Shown here: piece after piece, positions 43,303-50,844 of the stretch
Layout: each line of letters opens with the position of its first letter
Position numbering within the stretch: position 1 is the first letter of the stretch
NCBI RefSeq assembly: GCF_001612665.1
Contig: NZ_BDAX01000030.1
Coordinates: forward strand, 1 to 64,000
Direction: 5' to 3'
Origin: Nocardia alba NBRC 108234
Lineage (GTDB): Bacteria; Actinomycetota; Actinomycetes; Mycobacteriales; Mycobacteriaceae
DNA: 64,000 bases
Made by a program: the position numbers and the translations under genes
The notes under the pieces: generated by a model
What the model saw: the letters and a program-made list of their open reading frames with translations, nothing else
Database searches by the model: none
Told to the model about the DNA's origin: nothing

Positions 43303-44300
43303 CACCGGTGACACAGCACGATCCCCTGCCCGTCGATGAGTACGCGCAGCGGTTGGGGTGCGGTGGCATCACCGTGTGCGCAGGTGAGATCTGGTCCGGT
43401 GGGCGGAACAGCCTGGGTCATCGCCTGAATGAGACCGGGCAGGTTCTCGAACGCGGCCACCGCGTCGTACGGGTCGGGGAAGGCTCTGCGCAGCGCCAGA
43501 TCGAGATCTCCGTCGGGTTCCCCGCTGAACCCGAAGACGGTCAGCATGCTCCGAAGTGGTTGCAGCACACCGGGTATTCCGATCGCGAAGTCGACGAGTC
43601 CGGGCAGTTTCTCGGTGATGGCGATGAACAGGTTCGTCAGATTGGTCAGCAGGGTCATCGCATTGCCCGACCTGCCGCCGAGATGATCGGACACCTGGGC
43701 GAGGTTGCTCGCCAGCGTCGCCAGCACCGCCTGCCGGTCGGAGGCGTAGCGGCTGAGTTTGTCGATGGCGCCCAGTGCCTGTCCGACGCCGGTCCCGTCG
43801 CCCTGGACCACGGCGAGAATGCTGGTCGCGAACCGATTGAGATCATCGGGCGAGAGTTCGGCCAGCACCGGCTGCAATCCTTTGAAGAGTCGAGTGATGT
43901 CGAAGTCGGGCACTGTCTCCGCGGTACCGAAGACCGTTGCCGGATCGCGCCGACTCGCGGGCTGTTCGGGCTGCTCGATGTCCAGATACCGGAAGCCGGT
44001 GAGATTCTGGTATCGGATGGCGATCACGGAGTTGGTGAACACCGGCCGATCCCGGCTGACGATAAAGGTCACGCGGGCGAGCGCGCCGTCGAGTTCGACC
44101 GAACGGACCTTGCCGACCTGAACACCGTAGAGGCGCACGTCGTCGTTGCCACGCAGACCGTTCGCATCGGTGAACAACGCTGTGTAGGTGTCTGTTTCGC
44201 CGTCGATCGGCCGCTCGATCACGCGCAGGACGCCGACCAGCACCACAGCCATCAGCGCGACCGCGGTGGCCACCCGCAGCAGCAGGAAACGTGTCGTCAT
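43302..44300 (-). CDS. MceB-type Mce protein
   Basis: 332 residues: anchor helix LLLRVATAVALMAVVLVGVL, MCE domain YTALFTDANGLRGNDDVRLY and GVQVGKVRSVELDG, then ITVLS-like helical needle. Its start shares a base with the MceA stop (TGATG). Cysteines near the C-terminus (LTCAHG, VLCHR) are typical of MceB. Confidence 0.93.
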   Translation of the reverse strand: MTTRFLLLRVATAVALMAVVLVGVLRVIERPIDGETDTYTALFTDANGLRGNDDVRLYGVQVGKVRSVELDGALARVTFIVSRDRPVFTNSVIAIRYQNLTGFRYLDIEQPEQPASRRDPATVFGTAETVPDFDITRLFKGLQPVLAELSPDDLNRFATSILAVVQGDGTGVGQALGAIDKLSRYASDRQAVLATLASNLAQVSDHLGGRSGNAMTLLTNLTNLFIAITEKLPGLVDFAIGIPGVLQPLRSMLTVFGFSGEPDGDLDLALRRAFPDPYDAVAAFENLPGLIQAMTQAVPPTGPDLTCAHGDATAPQPLRVLIDGQGIVLCHR

Positions 44301-45343
44301 CAGCGGACGCCCCCGAGCATCGAGGCCAACGGTGCCGCCAGACCCGGCACCACCTCCAGTTCGACCCCGGCCCTGAGCACCGGGCCATCGGGTGTGTCGT
44401 GAAAGGCGGTGTCGAGGTGGGCCAGTAATTCGCTCAGCTGCTGCGCCGAACGTTGCGGGGTGCTGACCGACGCGGAAAGACGGTCGAGGACAAGGCTGAT
44501 CATGGGCAGGATTCCACCGAAATACTGTTGGGCTGTGCTGAGCAGCTGGGTGGCCGTCGGCAGCAATTGGTATCGGATGCCTTCGAACATCTGGCTGAAA
44601 CGTTGGAGTTGGTCGGGTACCGCCAGGTAGGGGTTCGTGTACTCGGCGTTCAGCAACGTCAGCCCGCCGGTGAGCATCGGCGGCAACCCGGTGAGCGTCG
44701 AACCGAATTGTTCGAACAGCATCGACGGCGGGAGCTGCCGGGTCTCGGCGTAGGAGCGGGCGGTGGCGCCGATCGCCTCCATCAGTGGCGTGAAGGCCGT
44801 GAGGTCGCGCGAGACCGTGCTGAGCAGTGCGACGAGCTTCGGGGTCAGCACCTCGTCGGTGAGCTGTCCCGTCGATTGCAGCAGGGCCGAGAGCGTGGCG
44901 TCGTGGACTCGGTCGGCGTCGCGATCGGTCAGATCGACAGTCGAGCCGTCGACCAACTCCGCACCGCCTGTCGTCGAGTGCAGCTCGATGGCGCTGATGC
45001 CGAAGAGGTTTCCCGGCGCGTAGTCGACGGTCAACGCGTCGGTGAGTCCGAACAGCTCGGACCCGTTCATCGTCAGCTCGATGCGCTGCGTACCGCGGCC
45101 CGCGAACTCGATCGCGGCGACCGAGCCGACGCGAACGCCGTCGAGCCGGACATCGGTCCCCTCCCCGACGCCCTCGCCGACCTGACCGACCAGCAGCGCG
45201 ACCTGGATCCGGTCGGCGGGCTCGCTGTCGGGCACCACCCGCCACAGGAGTACGCCGAGCAGCGTGAGCACGACAGCGAGGGCGCCGAGGACGCGGGCGC
45301 GCAACGGCCCGACTTCGGTACCCGGCAGAGCATAAGCAGGCAT
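44300..45343 (-). CDS. MceA-type Mce protein
   Basis: 347 residues: anchor helix ARVLGALAVVLTLLGVLLWR, MCE domain IQVALLVGQVGEGVGEGTDV and LDGVRVGSVAAIEF. The N-terminal tail (MPAYALPGTE) is short. It starts 4 nt after YrbEB. This is the first Mce subunit of the six and links the permeases to the tube. Confidence 0.93.
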   Translation of the reverse strand: MPAYALPGTEVGPLRARVLGALAVVLTLLGVLLWRVVPDSEPADRIQVALLVGQVGEGVGEGTDVRLDGVRVGSVAAIEFAGRGTQRIELTMNGSELFGLTDALTVDYAPGNLFGISAIELHSTTGGAELVDGSTVDLTDRDADRVHDATLSALLQSTGQLTDEVLTPKLVALLSTVSRDLTAFTPLMEAIGATARSYAETRQLPPSMLFEQFGSTLTGLPPMLTGGLTLLNAEYTNPYLAVPDQLQRFSQMFEGIRYQLLPTATQLLSTAQQYFGGILPMISLVLDRLSASVSTPQRSAQQLSELLAHLDTAFHDTPDGPVLRAGVELEVVPGLAAPLASMLGGVR

Positions 45344-45347
45344 GGCA

Positions 45348-46211
45348 TCACCCGGTGAACGTGACGGGGGATTGAAATCCCCACAGTGCGATGGTGGCGA
45401 CCATGTCGAGCGCGATGATCGCCACCAGGCTCGCCCGAATGGCGCGCCCGGAACCGATACCGACGCCTTCGGGACCACCCGTAGCGAAAAAACCCTGATA
45501 GCAATGGATCAGCACGACAGCGACCGCGAACACCATGACCTTGACGGTCGCGGCGAAGACATCCCAGCCGACTACGAACTGCTCGAAGTAGTGGTTGTAG
45601 GTTCCGGTCGGCGTCCCGTGGATGGTCGTGACGATGAAGGCGCAGGAGAAGTAGCTCAGAATCAACGCGACCACGAATGCCGGTGCGACAGCGAAGATCC
45701 CGGCGATCACCCGGGTGGTCACGACGAACGGCACCGACCGGATGCCGAGCGATTCGAGTGCGTCGATCTCCTCGGAGATGCGCATGGAGCCGATCTCCGC
45801 GGTCATTCGGCACCCGGCTTGGGCCGCGAAGCCGATCCCCGCCGCGATCGGCGCCAGCTCGCGGGTCACGCCGAACGCCGAGATGAGACCGCTGAGCTGC
45901 CCCAGCGACAACAGGTCGAGCGCACTGAACGCCTCGATGCCGATGGAGGCGCCCATGGCCGCGCCGAGCAGCAACATCAGCGGCACCACGCCGCCGCCGA
46001 TGATCACCGAGCCGCGACCCCAGGTCATGTCCGTCACCATCGTGATGGTCTGCCTGCGGTAGTGCACGAGCGTGTAGGGCACCGACGACAGCACCTGCCA
46101 GCAGAAGCCGAGCACGAATCCGATCGACTCGATCGGGCCGAACAGGCGAATGCCGCGACGGCGTAGCCAGCCGACCCACCGCAGCGCGCCGGGATAGTAG
46201 GGAGCGCCCAT
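45348..46211 (-). CDS. YrbE-type ABC permease B (MlaE family)
   Basis: 287 residues with the MlaE permease fold: several helices (GSVIIGGGVVPLMLLLGAAM, LILSYFSCAFIVTTIHG) and the coupling region AAGIGFAAQAGCRMTAEIGS followed by RISEEIDALESLGI, where the EExDALExxGI motif contacts the ATPase. The start overlaps the YrbEA stop by one base (TGATG). The ATPase (MceG) is not encoded here. Confidence 0.95.
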   Translation of the reverse strand: MGAPYYPGALRWVGWLRRRGIRLFGPIESIGFVLGFCWQVLSSVPYTLVHYRRQTITMVTDMTWGRGSVIIGGGVVPLMLLLGAAMGASIGIEAFSALDLLSLGQLSGLISAFGVTRELAPIAAGIGFAAQAGCRMTAEIGSMRISEEIDALESLGIRSVPFVVTTRVIAGIFAVAPAFVVALILSYFSCAFIVTTIHGTPTGTYNHYFEQFVVGWDVFAATVKVMVFAVAVVLIHCYQGFFATGGPEGVGIGSGRAIRASLVAIIALDMVATIALWGFQSPVTFTG

Positions 46212-47110
46212 CACGCCATCCTCACGGGGAAGAACATGGTGACGACCTGGGTGATCACGGTGTTCAGCACAACGGCCGCGGCGATCGACATCACCACGGC
46301 CGCATTGACCCCGTCGGCGACACCGCGTGGTCCGCCCTTGGCCTCCAACCCGCGTTGACAGGCGATGACCACGACCAGGAAGCCGAAGATCAACGCTTTC
46401 ACCAGCGACACCCACACATCGATCGAGGTGGTGAAGGCGCCGAAGGACTGCCAGTAGCTGCCCGGGGTGACACCCAACGCCGTCACCGCAACCAGGAAAC
46501 CCGAGCCGACGCCGATGACGATGATCAAGATATTGAGCAGCGGCGCGACCAGCATCATGGCCGCCACGCGCGGCACCACCAGGCGTTGCACGGGATCGAT
46601 CCCCATCACCCGCAGAGCATCGACCTCCTCGCGGACCGTTCTCGCGCCAAGGTCGGCCGCGATGGCGGCGGCTCCTGCCCCGCCGAGCAGCATCGCGGTG
46701 GCCATCGGCGCACCCTGTTTGATGACGCCGAGTCCACCCGCCGCGCCGATCATCGAATCGGCGCCGAGTTCGGACACGATATTGCCGACTTGCGCGGAAA
46801 CGATGACACCGAACGGAATCGCCATCAAAATGCTCGGCATCGCGGTGACCCTGATCAGAAACCAGGCTTGCGTCAGCGTTTCGTGAACTTGGAATCGCCC
46901 GCGAATGGCATCGGTCGCACCGATGTAGCTCGCTGTCACGCCGATACGCAACGCGCGACCCAGAGTCGCGATACTCGAAAGGACCGTGTCGGAGAAGTTT
47001 CGACGAATTGTCTGCCCGGCGCCGGCCTGTTCCTCGTCCCGCACCGCTGTGTCACTCGAACCCGTCGCACCCTCGCTGACCGGTGCAACGTCGTCGTCTA
47101 CCCGTGCCAT
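46211..47110 (-). CDS. YrbE-type ABC permease A (MlaE family)
   Basis: 299 residues, first gene of the mce operon. A polar N-terminal tail (about 1-60) precedes MlaE helices. GGAGAAAIAADLGARTVREE and VDALRVMGIDPVQRL carry the EExDAL motif that docks the MceG ATPase. ATG 47110 is preferred over the upstream frame to 47167. An operator-like dyad lies 24 nt upstream at 47134-47159. Confidence 0.95.
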   Translation of the reverse strand: MARVDDDVAPVSEGATGSSDTAVRDEEQAGAGQTIRRNFSDTVLSSIATLGRALRIGVTASYIGATDAIRGRFQVHETLTQAWFLIRVTAMPSILMAIPFGVIVSAQVGNIVSELGADSMIGAAGGLGVIKQGAPMATAMLLGGAGAAAIAADLGARTVREEVDALRVMGIDPVQRLVVPRVAAMMLVAPLLNILIIVIGVGSGFLVAVTALGVTPGSYWQSFGAFTTSIDVWVSLVKALIFGFLVVVIACQRGLEAKGGPRGVADGVNAAVVMSIAAAVVLNTVITQVVTMFFPVRMA

Positions 47111-47133
47111 GGCGGTGACGGTACCATATGACT

Positions 47134-47159
47134 TGGAACACATTCTAGACACTGTTCCA
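47134..47159. promoter_or_regulatory. Operator-like dyad, site 6 (mce promoter)
   Basis: TGGAACA, 12-nt spacer containing TCTAGACAC, then TGTTCCA: a perfect 7-bp inverted repeat. It is a more distant relative of sites 1-5 and 7, matching them over the TC-AGACAC core. It lies 24 nt before YrbEA. Confidence 0.5.
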
Positions 47160-47252
47160 GATTCCAAATCAGCCCCGAGCTAGGTCACAACGGCCGGTCA
47201 GACGCCGCAAGCCCCCTGAAAGCGTTGTGCCGAACTCCTGTCGATGGTAGCG

Positions 47253-47279
47253 TCCAGACACATGTCCAGCTACGTGTCT
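47253..47279. promoter_or_regulatory. TetR operator, site 7 (CYP123-like promoter)
   Basis: TCCAGACA-CA-TGTCCAGC followed by GTGTCT. The 17-nt GTCCAGACACATGTCCA is identical to that before cyp51. It lies 72 nt upstream of the P450 start. Confidence 0.7.
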
Positions 47280-47341
47280 CCCTCGGGGTTGTCGACCCAC
47301 GCCGCCGCAGGGGACGACCTATCGAAACCGGGGTATTCGCG

Positions 47342-48547
47342 ATGACCAGCGCCACAGTCGAGCCCGTGACTTTCGACCCGTATGACTACGGATTCCACGA
47401 CGACCCGTACCCGATTTACCATCGATTGCGCACCGAGGCGCCGCTTTACCACAATCCGGAGCTGGATTTCTGGGCACTGTCCCGGCATTCCGATGTACTC
47501 GCGGCATTCCGGGACAGCAATCGGCTTTCCAGCGCCAATGGCGTCTCCCTCGATCCGGCGGCCTGGGGCCCCCACGCGCATCGGGTGATGTCGTTCCTGG
47601 CAATGGACGATCCGCGACATATGCGGATGCGCAAGCTCGTATTCAAGGGTTTCACGCCGAAACGGGTCGCCGAGATGGAAGTACGGATCAGGGAGATCAC
47701 CCTGGAGCATCTCGAGCCTGCGCTCGCCCTTGGCAGCTTCGACTGGATCGACGAGGTCGCGGGCAAGCTGCCGATGGACGTCATCTCCGAACTGATGGGC
47801 GTGCCTGTCGCCGATCGCGCCGAGATCCGCCGCTTGGCCGACCTGGTGGTACACCGCGAGGAAGGGGTGCTCGATGTGCCCGCCGACGCGATCGACGCCT
47901 CGATTCGATTGTTCGGCTACTACACCGACATGGTCGCCCAGCGCCGCGCCGAACGTGCCGACGATCTCACCTCGGCACTGCTCGATGCCGAGATCGAGGG
48001 CGACACCCTCACCGACGAGGAGATCATCGGCTTCCTGTTCCTGATGGTCGTCGCCGGAAACGAGACCACCACAAAGCTTTTGGGCAACGCCCTCTACTGG
48101 GCAGGCGCCAACCCCGCCGAGTACGCCAAGGTCGTCGCCGACCCCGAACTGGTCAGCGACTGGGTGGAGGAAACCCTGCGCTACGACACCTCCAGCCAGA
48201 TCGTGGCCCGCACCGCGGCGGTCGACCTCGACTACCACGGCGCCACCATCCCGGCGGGCGCGAAGGTGCTGTTGCTGATCGGCTCGGCCAACCGCGACCC
48301 GGCGGCCTTCGACGACGGCGACAGCTACGTCATCGACCGCAACGGCGGCGCCACGCTCGCCAGTTTCGGTGCGGGCGTGCACTTCTGCCTCGGCGCGCAC
48401 CTGGCCCGGCTGGAGGCCACCATCGTGCTCGCCGAATTCGCGTCGCGGGTATCGGCTTTCGATGTCGACGCCGACGGCATCGCCCGCGTGCACTCCACCA
48501 ACGTCCGTGGCTTCGCCAAACTCCCCATCACAGTAGAGGTCAGCTAG
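47342..48547 (+). CDS. CYP123-like cytochrome P450
   Basis: 401 residues: DPYDYGFHDDPYPIYHRLRT, I-helix VVAGNETTTKLLGNA (about 236-250), ExxR in EETLRYDTSSQ, heme loop SFGAGVHFCLGAHLAR (Cys about 350), and C-terminal HSTNVRGFAKLPI. The sequence follows Rv0766c (CYP123) as I recall it. The substrate of CYP123 is unknown. The start at ATG 47342 has a weak ribosome-binding site. The stop overlaps the SDR start by one base (TAGTG). It is divergent from the mce operon across 231 bp. Confidence 0.93.
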   Translation: MTSATVEPVTFDPYDYGFHDDPYPIYHRLRTEAPLYHNPELDFWALSRHSDVLAAFRDSNRLSSANGVSLDPAAWGPHAHRVMSFLAMDDPRHMRMRKLVFKGFTPKRVAEMEVRIREITLEHLEPALALGSFDWIDEVAGKLPMDVISELMGVPVADRAEIRRLADLVVHREEGVLDVPADAIDASIRLFGYYTDMVAQRRAERADDLTSALLDAEIEGDTLTDEEIIGFLFLMVVAGNETTTKLLGNALYWAGANPAEYAKVVADPELVSDWVEETLRYDTSSQIVARTAAVDLDYHGATIPAGAKVLLLIGSANRDPAAFDDGDSYVIDRNGGATLASFGAGVHFCLGAHLARLEATIVLAEFASRVSAFDVDADGIARVHSTNVRGFAKLPITVEVS

Positions 48548-49344
48548 TGCCCCGTTTCGAACCCCATCCCGACCGCAGGCCCGTGCTGGTAGCAGGCGCC
48601 TCCTCCGGCATCGGCGCCGCGACCGCCGTCGCGCTGGCCGCACTCGGCCATCCGGTCACACTGGGCGCACGCCGGGTCGAGTTGTGCGAGGAGATCGCCG
48701 CCAAGATCCGTGCCGACGGCGGCGAGGCGTACGCCCACCGGCTCGACGTCACCGACGCCGCTTCCGTGGACGAGTTCGTGACGGCCGCCGAGCGCACCCA
48801 CGGGCCCACCGAGATCCTCGTCTCCGGCGCGGGCGATATCGAATTCTCGCTGGTGGGCGAGATGGATCCGGAGCGATTCCTGTTCCAGGTACAGGTCCAC
48901 CTCGTCGGTGCCCAACGCCTCATCCACCGGGTGCTGCCGGGAATGACAGCGCGCCGGCGCGGCGATCTCGTCGTGATCAGCTCCGACTGCGCCGACAGCC
49001 CACGGCCGCGCTCGGGCGCCTACAGCGCCGCCAAGAACGGTCTCGAAGCGATGGTCGGCCAGCTCCGGATGGAATTGGAAGGCACCGGCATTCGCGCGTC
49101 CCTGGTACGACCGGGCCCGACCCTGACCGGAATGGGCATGGATTCGACCCCCGAGATCGTCGGGCCGGTGCTGCAGGACTGGAAGGACTGGGGCTTGGCG
49201 CGCCACCCCTACATGCTGCGGCCCCAGCACCTCGCCGATGCCGTGGTGACGGTGTCCTCGCTCCCTCGCGGCGTCCACATGGTGCTGGTCGAGGTGCAGC
49301 CGGAGGCGCCCCTGCGGCCGGTGCCGGACGGAGGCGCGTCGTGA
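48547..49344 (+). CDS. SDR family oxidoreductase (Rv0765c-like)
   Basis: 265 residues: cofactor loop VAGASSGIGAA, Ser in VVISSDCADS and YxxxK in YSAAKNG, all catalytic residues present. The N-terminal helix differs from fatty-acid-type SDRs. The GTG start overlaps the P450 stop and its own stop overlaps the ferredoxin GTG (GTGA). In M. tuberculosis the same gene lies between cyp123 and cyp51. A hydroxysteroid-type oxidation is likely (inference). Confidence 0.92.
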   Translation: MPRFEPHPDRRPVLVAGASSGIGAATAVALAALGHPVTLGARRVELCEEIAAKIRADGGEAYAHRLDVTDAASVDEFVTAAERTHGPTEILVSGAGDIEFSLVGEMDPERFLFQVQVHLVGAQRLIHRVLPGMTARRRGDLVVISSDCADSPRPRSGAYSAAKNGLEAMVGQLRMELEGTGIRASLVRPGPTLTGMGMDSTPEIVGPVLQDWKDWGLARHPYMLRPQHLADAVVTVSSLPRGVHMVLVEVQPEAPLRPVPDGGAS

Positions 49345-49562
49345 GGATCGTGGTCGATCTGGATCTGTGCCAGGGACACGGGGTCTGCCAGGACGAGGCG
49401 CCCGCGGTGTTCACCGTCCCCAAGCGCGGCCTGGTCGAGATCGTGGACGCCACCCCCGGCGACGCGGAACGCGCGGCCGTCGAGGCCGCGATCCGCTACT
49501 GCCCCACCCAAGCTCTGTCGATCGCCGAAGAGGGCGAATCCGCTGTGAAAGGCACAGACTGA
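49341..49562 (+). CDS. 3Fe-4S ferredoxin for the P450s
   Basis: 73 residues: LCQGHGVCQDEAP and YCPTQAL. The cluster motif is C-x2-H-x2-C...C-P, with His at the second cysteine position as in Rv0763c-type ferredoxins that support CYP51 in mycobacteria. Electrons would go from a reductase encoded elsewhere to the P450s here. The GTG start overlaps the SDR stop (GTGA). Confidence 0.92.
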   Translation: MRIVVDLDLCQGHGVCQDEAPAVFTVPKRGLVEIVDATPGDAERAAVEAAIRYCPTQALSIAEEGESAVKGTD

Positions 49563-49581
49563 TGGCAAGTTTCGAGCACGC

Positions 49582-50820
49582 ATGAGCAGCTACGCCGGGC
49601 TGTCGCGACAGCAGCTGGCCGTGCTGGTCCCCGAACTGCTGCTGTGTGGTCACCTCATCGACCGGTCCGGGATGGCGCACACCATCGCCGCCTTCGGCCG
49701 GGAGGGGATGACGGCGGTGGCCATCGAGGAGTGGCAGCTGGCCAGCCCGATCTACACCCGCCGGATGCAACAGGCCCTGCGTTTCACCGGCGACAGCGTC
49801 GAGACCATCTTCAAGGGGCTGCAACTCGACATCGGCGCACCGCCGCAGTTCATGGACTTCCGGTTCCGGGTCGACGACCACGATCACGGCGAGTTCTGGC
49901 TCGACCACTGCGGTGCGCTGGCCGACGTCGAGCCGATGGGCGAGGAATTCGTGGTGTCGATGTGCCACGACATCGAGGATCCCACCTTCGACGCGACGGC
50001 GCTGGCCACCAACCCGCACGCCCAGGTCCGGCCGATACACCGCCCACCGCGCCGACCTGCCGACCGGACCCCGGTGTGCGCGTGGACGGTCATCATCGAT
50101 CCCGCGCACGTTCCGCCCGAGGTACCGCGCAATGCCGCGCTCGTCGCGAATTCCGTCGCAGCGGGGCTCGAGCTGGCCGAGATCGACCCCGGCGACGAGG
50201 GCATGGCCGACTACGCCGGGCCCCTGCTGAGCGATCTGCGATTCGCCGATTTCTCCCATGCGGCCCTGCGCCGGATGGCCGATGAGATCTGCCTGCAGCA
50301 GCATCTGCTGACCCTGGGGTTCATGGTCGCCATCAAGGAACGCTCCGACGCGGCGACCGCCCTCGGGATCGGGCGCAAGCAGTTCGCCGGGATCGCCGGA
50401 CTGACCTCCGAACGCATTCGTCGATGCCTGGCCCTCGGTGACGATCCGCACGCGCTCGCCGCGGTCCTGCGCCTGCACCCGGCGCTGAACCCGGTGAACT
50501 ACACGGGAATCGACATCGCGGTGTTGTCCTCCGGTGTGCGCCTGCGTTTTCCGCACGCCAGCGGGGCGCTCACCGACGGTGCCTGGACTTCGATGCTGAC
50601 ACCCGAGGATCTGCGCCCCCTCGATGCCATGGTCCGCGGGGTCAACCCGCGCTTCGTCGCCCGCGTCGCGGCGACGGACCAGCACGGCTGGACCGTCGAC
50701 ATCGACCTCGCCGAGCAACCGTTCCGAGAAGCATCCGAGGTCGCGGTGACCCGCTTCAGTACCGGTGCCGGCTTCGCCTTCACCGACCGCGGAAAACCCC
50801 TGCCACTCACCGTCGTGTGA
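49582..50820 (+). CDS. Conserved-looking protein of unknown function in the P450/FadD operon
   Basis: 412 residues with no domain I can name. The N-terminal half has GHLIDRSGMAHTIAAFGREG, then a His/Cys-rich block, FWLDHCGALADVEPMGEEFV and VVSMCHDIEDPTF, which could be a metal or heme site. The middle has a long segment QQHLLTLGFMVAIKERSDAA; the C-terminal half has LRLHPALNPVNYTGIDIAVL, perhaps a separate domain. No signal peptide or membrane helix is evident. It lies 19 nt after the ferredoxin and 24 nt before the FadD19-like ligase, so it belongs to the operon and probably has a role in the pathway. Confidence 0.8.
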   Translation: MSSYAGLSRQQLAVLVPELLLCGHLIDRSGMAHTIAAFGREGMTAVAIEEWQLASPIYTRRMQQALRFTGDSVETIFKGLQLDIGAPPQFMDFRFRVDDHDHGEFWLDHCGALADVEPMGEEFVVSMCHDIEDPTFDATALATNPHAQVRPIHRPPRRPADRTPVCAWTVIIDPAHVPPEVPRNAALVANSVAAGLELAEIDPGDEGMADYAGPLLSDLRFADFSHAALRRMADEICLQQHLLTLGFMVAIKERSDAATALGIGRKQFAGIAGLTSERIRRCLALGDDPHALAAVLRLHPALNPVNYTGIDIAVLSSGVRLRFPHASGALTDGAWTSMLTPEDLRPLDAMVRGVNPRFVARVAATDQHGWTVDIDLAEQPFREASEVAVTRFSTGAGFAFTDRGKPLPLTVV

Positions 50821-50844
50821 GAGATCGTCAAGAGATGGACTGAC

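Noticed and set aside
47134..47159. Possible KstR operator before the mce operon
   Set aside because: KstR sites are short dyads with AAC and GTT two bases apart. Here the arms are 12 nt apart and the centre matches the other local sites, so a KstR site is not supported.
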